Positions 56,965 through 64,000 of a DNA stretch of 64,000 nucleotides are shown here, piece after piece. This DNA comes from Roseobacter sp. MH60115 (GTDB lineage: Bacteria > Pseudomonadota > Alphaproteobacteria > Rhodobacterales > Rhodobacteraceae): assembly GCF_015644665.1 (NCBI RefSeq), contig NZ_JADOBQ010000011.1, positions 29,382-93,381 of the forward strand, in the 5' to 3' direction. Both the position numbers and the translations under genes were made by a program. Numbering within the stretch: the stretch's first letter is position 1; every line of letters starts with the position of its first letter. The notes beneath the pieces are model-generated. The model had not been told where the DNA came from. It saw nothing but the letters and a program-made list of their open reading frames with translations, and searched no databases.

Positions 56965-57024
56965 GCTGCGGGCCGGAGGTAAGGTGGCCTGAAAGCCCAC
57001 CCTACCTGCTGGCTGATGGCGTGG

Positions 57025-59043
57025 TTACTTGATCAGCGCCTTGGCTTTCTCGGCAACGGCCTCGGCGGTGATGCCGAATTCCTTATAAAGCGTGCCTGCC
57101 GGTGCTGAGGCGCCGAAGTCATGCATGCCGACAAAGCCAGCCTTTTCGCGCCGACCGCGCTCGCCAAAGAGCCAGCGGTCCCAGCCGAAGCGGATACCGG
57201 CCTCGACCGCGACCCGCACCGGACCACCGGGCAGAACGCGCTTGCGGTAGCTTTCGTCCTGCTCTTCAAAGAGCTCCCAGCAGGGCATGGACACGACGCG
57301 GGTGCCGATGCCATCGGCCTGCAGGATATCCCGCGCGGCCATGGCAATCTCGACCTCCGACCCGGTCGCCAGCAGGATGGCCTGGCGTTTGCCTTCCGCG
57401 TCCGCCAGCACATAGGCGCCCTGGGCGGTGAGGTTCTTGGTCTTGTGCTCGGTCCGCACGGTGCTGAGGCCTTGCCTGGTCAGAGAGAGGACCGACGGTG
57501 TGTTTTTCGACGTTAGGGCCAGTTCCCAGGCCTCTGCCGTCTCTATCGTGTCGGCGGGACGGAACACATGGGTGTTGGGTGTCGCGCGACTGATCGCCAG
57601 ATGTTCCACCGGCTGGTGCGTGGGGCCGTCTTCGCCAAGCCCGATGCTGTCGTGGGTCATCACGAAGACCGTAGGGATTTTCATCAAGGCAGCCAGCCGC
57701 ATCGATGGGCGGGCGTAGTCGGTGAAACACATGAAGGTGCCGCCGTAGGGACGCAGCCCGCCGTGCAGCGCCATACCGTTCATCGCGGCGGCCATCCCAT
57801 GTTCGCGAATGCCCCAGTAGACGTAGCGCCCGTCCCGGTTGTCGACGTCGAAGACACCCAGATCGGCGGTCTTGGTGTTGTTCGACCCCGTGAGGTCCGC
57901 CGAGCCACCCACGGTTTCCGGCATCACCGGGTTGATGACCTCCAGCACTTTCTCGGAGCTTGCCCGGGTGGCCAGTTTCGGTGCGCCCTCGGACATCTGT
58001 TTCTTGAACGCCTTGATCACGGCGCTGAGCTTTTTCGGCGCCTCCAGAGCATAGGCGCGGTTGAAGGTCTCGCGCTTGCCGCGGGGCAGGGTGTCGAAGC
58101 GTTCTTCCCACGCCTTGCGGGTCTCTGCCCCACGGGCACCGATGGCCTCCCAGGCGGCTTTCACATCCGCAGGCACCTCGAAGGGACCGGTTTTCCAGCC
58201 ATAGGCCTCCTTGGCCGCGATCAGCTGCTCGGCATCGGTCAGCGCACCGTGGCCTTTCGAGGTATCTTGCGCCGCGTGGCCCAAGGCGATGTGGGTCTTG
58301 CAGGCCACCATGGTAGGCTTGTTGCCCTTCTTGGCCTGTGTCAGGGCCACGTCGATGGCCGCCGGATCATGACCGTCGATCTCCAGCACGGCCCAGCCCG
58401 CCGATTTGAACCGGCCCACCTGATCGGTGCGGTCAGACAGGGTCACCGGCCCGTCGATGGTGATGTTGTTGTTGTCCCAGAGCACGATCAGTTTGCTCAG
58501 CTGATGCCGCCCGGCCAGCGTGATGGCCTCCTGGCTCACGCCCTCCATCAGGCAGCCGTCCCCGGCGATGACATAGGTGTGGTGATCCACCACCTTCTTG
58601 CCGTAAGTGGCGCGCTGGATTTCCTCGGCCATGGCGAAACCCACGGAATTGGCGATCCCCTGTCCCAGCGGGCCCGTTGTGGTTTCGATGCCCGAGGCAT
58701 GGCCGTATTCGGGGTGACCAGCAGTGCGCGAGCCCCACTGACGGAAATTCTTGATCTCCTCCAGCGTCATGTCGGCATATCCGGTCAGGTGCAGAAGGGA
58801 GTAGAGCAGCATGGAGCCGTGGCCTGCCGAGAGGATGAACCGGTCACGGTCGGGCCAGTTCGGCTGGCTGGGATCGAACTTCAGATGTTTTTCAAAAAGA
58901 ACGGTCGCCACATCCGCCATCCCCATGGGCATGCCCGAGTGGCCGGAGTTGGCCGCCGCCACGGCATCCAGCGTCAGGGCACGGATGGCAGTGGCTTTGG
59001 CCCAGTGATCGGGGTTGGCGGCAGCAAGGGCTTTGAGATCCAC
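57025..59043 (-). CDS. tkt: Transketolase
   Basis: A 672-residue transketolase of the non-oxidative pentose phosphate pathway. The N-terminus reads [21 protein letters not shown]. The thiamine diphosphate motif is [18 protein letters not shown] (about 155-172), and the pyrimidine-domain signature [16 protein letters not shown] is near residue 470. The start is a GTG at 59043, about 9 bases after AAAGGA; the frame also continues upstream to 59088 with no family likeness. It is divergent from the zauP-like/zapA pair. Confidence 0.96.
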   Translation of the reverse strand: MDLKALAAANPDHWAKATAIRALTLDAVAAANSGHSGMPMGMADVATVLFEKHLKFDPSQPNWPDRDRFILSAGHGSMLLYSLLHLTGYADMTLEEIKNFRQWGSRTAGHPEYGHASGIETTTGPLGQGIANSVGFAMAEEIQRATYGKKVVDHHTYVIAGDGCLMEGVSQEAITLAGRHQLSKLIVLWDNNNITIDGPVTLSDRTDQVGRFKSAGWAVLEIDGHDPAAIDVALTQAKKGNKPTMVACKTHIALGHAAQDTSKGHGALTDAEQLIAAKEAYGWKTGPFEVPADVKAAWEAIGARGAETRKAWEERFDTLPRGKRETFNRAYALEAPKKLSAVIKAFKKQMSEGAPKLATRASSEKVLEVINPVMPETVGGSADLTGSNNTKTADLGVFDVDNRDGRYVYWGIREHGMAAAMNGMALHGGLRPYGGTFMCFTDYARPSMRLAALMKIPTVFVMTHDSIGLGEDGPTHQPVEHLAISRATPNTHVFRPADTIETAEAWELALTSKNTPSVLSLTRQGLSTVRTEHKTKNLTAQGAYVLADAEGKRQAILLATGSEVEIAMAARDILQADGIGTRVVSMPCWELFEEQDESYRKRVLPGGPVRVAVEAGIRFGWDRWLFGERGRREKAGFVGMHDFGASAPAGTLYKEFGITAEAVAEKAKALIK

Positions 59044-59323
59044 GGAGCAGGTATCCTTTGTCGGTTCAGATCGGCCCGGAACGGGCACTTTTTGGCCAAT
59101 TGGCCAAGGCTTCAGCGCTGCATATCAGCCGCCTCACAAAGATCAAGGGCGGCACGGCGGCTTTACCCCGCCTGGGACTTCAACAGCGCCTGCCAAGCGC
59201 TTGATCGCAAAGAAAGCCGCATTTGTTGCGCCGCAGGATTAGAGTTAACCTTGACGAAACCCAGAGCGATTCGGCGCCGCAGATGCGACGCGCCGGCGCG
59301 CAAACTGAGATAATGAGGTGGGC

Positions 59324-59809
59324 ATGAGCGATATCGAGGAACTGCACAGCCGGATTATGGCGGCCATGGACCGCGTGGCGCGGGGGCTGGACGATCTTGG
59401 CTCTTCGGGCGGGGATGACGCCGACGCGCTCAGACAGGCGCTTGACGACGAAAAGACAGTCAACGCACAGCTGACCGAACGTGTACGGGTGCTGGGCGAG
59501 CGTCAGGAAAAGGCGCTGGCCGGGTTGGAGGCAAAGGCCACCGAGGCGGCGGAGCGGATGCAGAAGCTCGATCTCGATTTGCAGAGGCTGCGGCGGGCCA
59601 ACGGGCAATTGTCTGAAGCCTGCGAAGCGCTGCGCACGGCCAATGCCGAGGGGGTAGGAGAGCCTCACCTGATCAACAAGGCGATGATGGCGGAACTGGA
59701 GGCCTTGCGGGCTGCCCGCGCCGCAGAGGTTGCGGAAGCCGACGAAATCATTGCCGCCCTGACACCGCTGCTGGACGCGGATGCAGCGCAACCGGAGGAG
59801 GCAAGCTGA
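59324..59809 (+). CDS. Coiled-coil protein coupled to zapA (ZauP-like)
   Basis: A 161-residue, almost entirely helical protein. A coiled coil runs from about 45 to 120 (LDDEKTVNAQLTERVRVLGE and onward), with a second helix near the C-terminus. It overlaps the zapA start by one base (TGATG), so the two are co-translated. In Caulobacter a coiled-coil partner, ZauP, is encoded directly upstream of zapA and bundles the division ring with it; position and form fit that role. Identity beyond that is not proven. Confidence 0.8.
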   Translation: MSDIEELHSRIMAAMDRVARGLDDLGSSGGDDADALRQALDDEKTVNAQLTERVRVLGERQEKALAGLEAKATEAAERMQKLDLDLQRLRRANGQLSEACEALRTANAEGVGEPHLINKAMMAELEALRAARAAEVAEADEIIAALTPLLDADAAQPEEAS

Positions 59810-60201
59810 TGCCCGAGATCACAATCCACATCGGCGGTCGCCAATTCGATGTCGCCTGTCAGGCGGGCGAAGAGCATTACTTGCATACGGCAGCCAAGAT
59901 GCTCGACGATGAAGCACAGGTGTTGGCGGATCAGGCGGGCCGCATGCCCGAAGCGCGGATGCTGCTGATGGCGGGGCTGATGCTGGCGGATAAGACGGCG
60001 AGCGTCGAGGATCGCGTGGCGGAAGTACAAGCCAAGCTGACCGCCTGCGAGGCGGAGCTGGCTAGCCTGCGCGAGTCGAAAGCAGAACCGGAGCGCATCG
60101 AGGTCCCCGTGGTGCCCCAGGCGGTCAGTGATACGCTTGCCGAACTGGCCGCCCGCGCCGAAGCACTTGCCGCGTCCGTGGAGGAGAAGGCGGCGGGATA
60201 A
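59809..60201 (+). CDS. zapA: Cell division protein ZapA
   Basis: A 130-residue ZapA. The globular head (about 1-60) contains ITIHIGGRQFDVACQAGEEHYLHTAA-type sequence in two parts (ITIHIGGRQFDVAC, then GEEHYLHTAAKMLDD), followed by a long helix (about 65-105) and an Ala/Glu-rich tail. It cross-links FtsZ filaments at the division site. It is coupled to the upstream ZauP-like gene. In many proteobacteria 6S RNA is encoded just downstream of zapA, as proposed here. Confidence 0.93.
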   Translation: MPEITIHIGGRQFDVACQAGEEHYLHTAAKMLDDEAQVLADQAGRMPEARMLLMAGLMLADKTASVEDRVAEVQAKLTACEAELASLRESKAEPERIEVPVVPQAVSDTLAELAARAEALAASVEEKAAG

Positions 60202-60210
60202 AGCGCGGCT

Positions 60211-60355
60211 GTTTTGCTCCTGTATTCCGCGGCTGCCTGCCGTCCAGAGTGGGAATGTTCTCGTGCGCATTGGTGGCAGGGTTTGGACTTGCCTCTCACC
60301 AACTGGACGCGCGTGACGATCCTAAAACGGCCGTGCTGGAATATGTGAGCTTGTC
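60211..60355 (+). ncRNA. ssrS: Candidate 6S RNA downstream of zapA
   Basis: The 3' flank of zapA can fold into one long interrupted hairpin. Outer stem: GCTC (60216-60219) with GAGC (60347-60350) and TATTCC (60223-60228) with GGAATA (60338-60343). Middle stem: CGTCCAG (60241-60247) with CTGGACG (60303-60309). Inner stem: TTGGTG (60270-60275) with CACCAA (60297-60302). A 22-base unpaired stretch lies only on the 5' side (60248-60269), which resembles the open bubble of 6S RNA that mimics a promoter for RNA polymerase. The zapA-ssrS order is common. The ends are approximate, and no terminator is obvious. Confidence 0.45.
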
Positions 60356-60585
60356 TGTGCTCTGTGCCAGCCGGTGCCCGCGATTTGGGTGAACCACATA
60401 GACCTCAGCTCTCTATCCCTGCTTCAAGAGCGGATCGGCCTGACCTCGGTGCCGTCCATGCGATTCCCTGAATCCCCATAGGCTTCCTGCGCCAGATCGG
60501 CTTCCGGTCCGCTGCCGGTCTGGACTCCAGGCCAGATGATGCGGTGAGGTTTTTCGCTAGACCGCTTTAGAAAAAGAATTGCAAC

Positions 60586-60908
60586 ATGTGGCCCGGGCAG
60601 GGAATTGAGCCAATCCAATCGGACCCGATCTATGACAAGATAGGCAACGCCCTTTTCACCGCAACCGGCGCGGCGGTGACCAGTGTAACTGCGCCCGGTG
60701 CGCGACCATGCCTGCTGGGAATAATGGCTGCGTCGGAGCGGTGACGGTGGATGGGACGGTTAACCCGTACGATCCGCGGGGCGATTGTGCCTATGCCACG
60801 ATCACGGTGCGCTGTGCCGAACCCGGTGGTCGCGACCAAGCGTCCGGCAGCATGACATCACGCGGCGGCGACCGGTCGAGCGGCGCGGGTGCCGCATTCG
60901 GCAGCTAG
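60586..60908 (+). pseudogene. Possible frameshifted remnant of a small gene
   Basis: A frame from ATG 60586 gives coding-like sequence (PIYDKIGNALFTATGAAVTS) but stops at 60742. A second frame continues from about 60708 to 60908 with CVGAVTVDGTVNPYDPRGD and two cysteines. Joined by one frameshift near 60700 they would form one protein of about 105 residues. Neither part is recognised and neither has a good ribosome site. The remainder of 60356-60920 shows no other gene. Confidence 0.25.
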
Positions 60909-60920
60909 GAGTGAGGCGAC

Positions 60921-60948
60921 AAAAAAAGGGGGCGCCAATCGCCCCCTT
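60921..60948 (-). terminator. Intrinsic terminator after grxD
   Basis: On the minus strand AAGGGGGCG, loop ATTGG, CGCCCCCTT is followed by a run of seven T (A7 at 60921-60927 on the plus strand). It lies about 40 bases beyond the grxD stop. Confidence 0.88.
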
Positions 60949-60988
60949 GTGTTCGAAACGTTGGCGCGCCGACCCCCCCCGGCAAAGG

Positions 60989-61351
60989 TCAGCCGTTTGC
61001 TTCGCGGATCTTGTCTGCAGCGTCCTTGTCGAAGGTCACGCCGTTTTCCTCCAACAGCGTGTCCAGCTCGCCCGAGAGTGTCATCTCGGTGATGATATCG
61101 CAGCCACCGACAAATTCGCCCTTGACATAGAGCTGCGGGATTGTCGGCCAGTCGGAAAAATCCTTGATCCCCTGCCGGATGCCTTCATCCGCCAGCACAT
61201 TCACGTCCGAGAACTCGACGCCCATGTAGTTGAGAACACCGGCGACGCGGCTTGAAAACCCACATTGCGGCATCTCCTTGGTGCCCTTCATGAAGAGGAC
61301 AACAGGATTGGCTGTGATGGTTTCCTGGATTTGTGTTGCTGCGTCGGCCAT
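60989..61351 (-). CDS. grxD: Monothiol glutaredoxin, Grx4/GrxD type
   Basis: A 120-residue monothiol glutaredoxin with the CGFS active site (MPQCGFSSR, about residue 30) and the family segments FMKGTKEMP, and [19 protein letters not shown] (about 69-87). Such proteins hold a glutathione-ligated 2Fe-2S cluster, usually with a BolA partner. bolA lies 60 bases upstream on the same strand, so the pair is probably co-transcribed for iron-sulfur delivery or iron sensing. Confidence 0.96.
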   Translation of the reverse strand: MADAATQIQETITANPVVLFMKGTKEMPQCGFSSRVAGVLNYMGVEFSDVNVLADEGIRQGIKDFSDWPTIPQLYVKGEFVGGCDIITEMTLSGELDTLLEENGVTFDKDAADKIREANG

Positions 61352-61411
61352 AGTCTGTTCCTTCGGGTCTGGGTGCGCGTCACGATCCGGACGCCACCTG
61401 CGTTCATATTG

Positions 61412-61648
61412 TCAGTCGGGCGCCTTGGTGGTCAGGGCCAGGGCGTGAAGTTCGCCGTTGGAGCCATCCATCTTGCCCTTGAGGGCGGCATAGACCGCGC
61501 GTTGTTGCTGCACCCGGTTCTTGCCGCGAAAGCTCTCGTCGACGACCATCGCCGCCATATGCACGCCGTCGCTGCCCTCCACGGTGATCTGTGCGTCCGG
61601 GAAACTGGCGCGCAGCAGGTCTTCGATTTCGCGGGCTTGCATTGGCAT
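61412..61648 (-). CDS. bolA: BolA family protein
   Basis: A 78-residue BolA protein with the family pattern IEDLLRASFPDAQITVEG and HMAAMVVDESFRGKNRVQQQR. The conserved His of the cluster-binding interface is in DGVHMAAM and a second in GELHALAL. The start at 61648 has GGAG 7 bases upstream; a longer frame to 61705 starts with low-complexity Pro/Arg sequence. It is immediately upstream of grxD, the usual partner. Confidence 0.93.
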   Translation of the reverse strand: MPMQAREIEDLLRASFPDAQITVEGSDGVHMAAMVVDESFRGKNRVQQQRAVYAALKGKMDGSNGELHALALTTKAPD

Positions 61649-61806
61649 CTGGCGGCTCCATCTTGGTCTTGCGCTAGATGTAAGGCGCGGCGGGGGCGGG
61701 GACAAGACGTCAATTGACCGCGACGGTTGGCAATCAGGCGTAAGGTCGCATTTTGGGCAGACAATATCTGCGACATGATCAATAGTGCCGGACAGGGAGA
61801 GCCAGA

Positions 61807-62775
61807 ATGGATGTTTTTGAAAATGCGCCGGAACAGGCTCTGGCCTGGCATGAGGCCGGGCGCGGCGCCGTGCTTGCCACCGTGGTCGAAACCTGGGGGT
61901 CTGCGCCGCGGCGCGTCGGCGCGCAGCTGGTCATTGCCGGGGATGGCGAGATGCAGGGCTCTGTCTCGGGCGGCTGCGTTGAAGGTGCGGTGGTGCTGGA
62001 AGCCACGGAGGCGCTGGAGAAGGGCGAGCAGCGGCTGCTGGAGTACGGGGTCAGCGACGGCGACGCCTTTGCCGTCGGGCTCGCCTGTGGCGGGACGATC
62101 CGCATCCTGGTGGAACCTGTCGGCTCGGTCCTGCCCGAGGTCTTGCTGCGCGAGCTGATGGAGGCGCGGGCCGCGCGCCAGCCGGTGGCCTATGAGGTCA
62201 ATGTCAAAACCGGCGCGCGCAGTCTTGTGCGTAACGGCTATGAGGCCCGCTTTGCAATGGACCGCTCCGGGTTTGAACAGGAGGGTGATGTCTTTGTCGG
62301 CATTCACAATCCGCCGCTGCGCCTCGTCATTGTCGGGGCGGTGCATATCGCGCAGGCCCTGATGCCGATGGCGCGGATTGCAGGGTATGACCCCTATGTC
62401 GTCGACCCCCGCGCGGCCTTCGGTTCCGAGGCGCGGTTTCCGGGGGAGCGGATCCTGTCGGACTGGCCGGATGAGGCGCTTGAGGCGGTGGGAGTGGACA
62501 GTCGGACAGCGGTGGTTCTGTTGACCCACGATCCCAAGCTGGATGATCCAGCTCTGCTGATCGCCCTGCGCTCGAAGGCCTTTTACATCGGCGCGCTTGG
62601 CTCCAAGCGGACCCATGCGGCCCGGCTGGAGCGTCTGGCGGATGCGGGCATTGAGCCGCATCATCTGGGGCGTATCCACGGGCCGATTGGCCTTGATATC
62701 GGTGCTGCCGGACCGCCGGAGATTGCGGTCGCCATCATCGCTGAAATGACGCGGGTGCTGAGGCGCGGCGCGTGA
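61807..62775 (+). CDS. XdhC/CoxI family molybdoenzyme maturation factor
   Basis: A 322-residue XdhC/CoxI protein. The N-terminal domain (about 10-75) has TVVETWGSAPRRVGAQLVI and VSGGCVEGAVVLEA; the C-terminal Rossmann-like domain (about 175-320) has IVGAVHIAQALMPMARIAGYDP and FYIGALGSKRTHAARLERL. These proteins bind molybdenum cofactor, help its sulfuration and insert it into xanthine-oxidase-family enzymes. It overlaps the next gene by four bases (GTGA), and a coxS-like gene follows, so the client is probably the CoxL-type hydroxylase beyond the window. Confidence 0.93.
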   Translation: MDVFENAPEQALAWHEAGRGAVLATVVETWGSAPRRVGAQLVIAGDGEMQGSVSGGCVEGAVVLEATEALEKGEQRLLEYGVSDGDAFAVGLACGGTIRILVEPVGSVLPEVLLRELMEARAARQPVAYEVNVKTGARSLVRNGYEARFAMDRSGFEQEGDVFVGIHNPPLRLVIVGAVHIAQALMPMARIAGYDPYVVDPRAAFGSEARFPGERILSDWPDEALEAVGVDSRTAVVLLTHDPKLDDPALLIALRSKAFYIGALGSKRTHAARLERLADAGIEPHHLGRIHGPIGLDIGAAGPPEIAVAIIAEMTRVLRRGA

Positions 62776-63776
62776 AGTTCGGTCCGGTCGAGATTGATCA
62801 CGCCGAGGGGGCGGTGCTGGCCCACTCCGTTTCCCTTGGCGCAAGGCGCAGGCTGCGCAAGGGACGGGTGCTGGATGCCAGCGATATTGCAGCGCTCGCA
62901 GACGCAGGCGTCAAAGAGGTCACCGTCGCCCGGCTTGAAGCGGGTGATGTGTTCGAAAATGAGGCCGCCCGGGCACTGGCCGAAGCACTGGTGCCGGACC
63001 CTGGGGGCCAGCATTTGCACCTGACGGAGGCTTTCACCGGTCGGGTAAACCTTCTGGCCGAGGGTCCCGGTGTCGCGGTGCTGAATGTTGCGGCCCTGGA
63101 GGCCGTCAATCAGATCCACCCGATGATCACCCTGGCCACCGTGCCGCCGTTCCAGCAGATGGCGGATCGCGGCATGGTCGCGACGATCAAGATCATCTCA
63201 TACGCCGTGCCGCAGGACGCGCTGGAGGCGGCGTGCCGGGCGGCTGAGGCCGCAATCAGGCTTGCGCCGCCGGTGATCGATCATGTCAATCTGATCGTCA
63301 CGGACATCGGGGGAGGCGCGGGCACCAAGGGTCAAAAGGCGATTGCGGATCGGGTTGCTGCTTTTGGACTGGAGATGGACGCACCAAAGGTCGTACCGCA
63401 CGACGAGGCCGCCCTGTCCCGGGCGCTAACAGACAGGACGCAGGGGTTGACCTTGATCCTAACCGGCTCGGCCACCTCTGATATCGATGATGTGGCCCCT
63501 GCCGCGCTGCGTCGAGCGGGCGGCACTGTGGAACGTTTCGGCATGCCGGTCGATCCGGGTAACCTGTTGTTTTTAGGTCATATCTCTCAAAATCCGGTGA
63601 TTGGCCTGCCGGGCTGCGCGCGGTCACCCGCGCTGAACGGCGCCGATTGGGTGCTGGCGCGGGTTGTCTGCGGGCTTGAGGTCCGGGACGCAGATATTGC
63701 GGCGATGGGGGTCGGCGGGCTGTTGAAGGAAATCCCGTCCCGGCCACAGCCGCGTGCGGGCAGGACGTCCAAGTAG
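62772..63776 (+). CDS. Molybdopterin-binding protein (MoeA-like)
   Basis: A 334-residue protein with a MoeA/MogA-like molybdopterin-binding domain (about 165-325). Signs are VNLIVTDIGGGAGTKGQKAIADRV, read in two parts around residue 180, and LTLILTGSATSDIDDVAPAAL (about 225-245). The N-terminal part (about 1-60) begins FGPVEIDHAEGAVLAHSV as in related cofactor proteins of CO dehydrogenase clusters. The GTG start overlaps the XdhC stop. It lacks the nucleotidyltransferase domain fused to some relatives. A role in cofactor handling for the downstream molybdoenzyme is likely. Confidence 0.88.
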   Translation: MKFGPVEIDHAEGAVLAHSVSLGARRRLRKGRVLDASDIAALADAGVKEVTVARLEAGDVFENEAARALAEALVPDPGGQHLHLTEAFTGRVNLLAEGPGVAVLNVAALEAVNQIHPMITLATVPPFQQMADRGMVATIKIISYAVPQDALEAACRAAEAAIRLAPPVIDHVNLIVTDIGGGAGTKGQKAIADRVAAFGLEMDAPKVVPHDEAALSRALTDRTQGLTLILTGSATSDIDDVAPAALRRAGGTVERFGMPVDPGNLLFLGHISQNPVIGLPGCARSPALNGADWVLARVVCGLEVRDADIAAMGVGGLLKEIPSRPQPRAGRTSK

Positions 63777-63888
63777 TCCAAGCGGTTGTGTGCTCTGATG
63801 GGCGGCCTTCTTCGGGAAGTTTGAGGTTCTCAAGGCGTCGGCAGCATGCTTAACTCGGATCAAAGGTAAAGCGGAGGGAGTTTTTGAG

Positions 63889-64000
63889 ATGTTTATGGTT
63901 GAGATGTTTGTGAATGGAGTTTTGCGTTCTGGTTCTGTTGAGGGTCGGACGTTGTTGTCGTCGTTTTTGCGGGATGAGTTGCAGCTGACGGGGACGCATG
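63889..64000 (+). CDS. CoxS-like 2Fe-2S small subunit, 3' end outside window
   Basis: The first 37 codons of a xanthine-oxidase-family small subunit. FVNGVLRSGSVEGRTLLSSF followed by LRDELQLTGTH matches the N-terminal ferredoxin-like domain just before its first cluster cysteines, which lie beyond the window. GGAGGGAG stands 8 bases before the ATG. The third codon positions visible are almost all T or G, with none in C, unlike the C/G-ending codons of the neighbours. The large and medium subunits presumably follow. Confidence 0.88.
   Translation, partial: MFMVEMFVNGVLRSGSVEGRTLLSSFLRDELQLTGTH

Noticed and set aside
1..64000. CRISPR arrays, insertion sequences, integrase or attachment sites
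   Set aside because: No regular short repeats with spacers, no transposase or integrase frame and no tRNA gene were seen in the window.

Overview
The window looks like a chromosomal stretch of a marine alphaproteobacterium of the Roseobacter group (Rhodobacterales). The main grounds are a Rhodobacter-type gene transfer agent (GTA) cluster, a pyruvate dehydrogenase E1-beta with an N-terminal lipoyl domain, a ZapA plus coiled-coil partner pair, a VPLPA-CTERM protein, an alphaproteobacterial LexA box (GTTC-N7-GTTC) in front of uvrA, and high-GC core genes. The species cannot be named from this sequence alone.

Layout. 1-10.0 kb: the structural half of a GTA, from the major capsid protein (cut by the window edge) through adaptor, stopper, terminator, tail tube, chaperones, tape measure, distal tail, hub, peptidase and the 1316-residue tail-tip protein. 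The genes are tightly packed and show no visible breakage. 10.2-17.8 kb: cysE, then on the minus strand pdhA-pdhB-pdhC, an FtsB-like gene and pgk, then two overlapping cyclophilin genes. 18.2-29.2 kb: a giant 3494-residue calcium-binding repeat protein, probably exported by type I secretion, with an unknown upstream gene and a long control region holding an FNR box and a CtrA box. 29.7-33.0 kb: bactofilin plus LytM peptidase, a DUF455 ferritin-like protein and a Bcp peroxiredoxin. 33.1-43.3 kb: a YhdP/AsmA-like protein, queA, two MFS transporters, a DUF924 protein, lpdA and a VPLPA-CTERM surface protein. 43.4-47.6 kb: uvrA and a GAF-EAL phosphodiesterase. 47.7-52.9 kb: distal valine catabolism (a fused 3-hydroxyisobutyryl-CoA hydrolase/3-hydroxyisobutyrate dehydrogenase, then mmsA), a divergent LysR regulator and a CBS protein. 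53.0-60.2 kb: coaD, two gap paralogues around a tiny membrane protein, a DUF808 protein, tkt, a ZauP-like gene and zapA, followed by a folded 6S-like RNA candidate. 61.0-64 kb: the grxD/bolA pair, then an XdhC/CoxI factor, a molybdopterin-binding protein and the first codons of a coxS-like gene.

How it fits together. Central carbon genes are concentrated here: PDH E1/E2, E3 (lpdA), pgk, gap (two copies) and tkt. The pdhA and lpdA promoters, 25 kb apart, carry the same inverted repeat (ATAGTTTA-N4-TAAACTAT), which suggests one regulator for the PDH complex. The valine genes convert 3-hydroxyisobutyryl-CoA to propionyl-CoA in two proteins instead of three.

The most unusual item is the giant protein locus. 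It has about 28 divergent copies of a roughly 50-residue repeat centred on a D-x-D-G-D-G-type loop, FG-GAP tandem repeats that are almost identical at DNA level, and an N-terminal segment of visibly lower GC than the rest.
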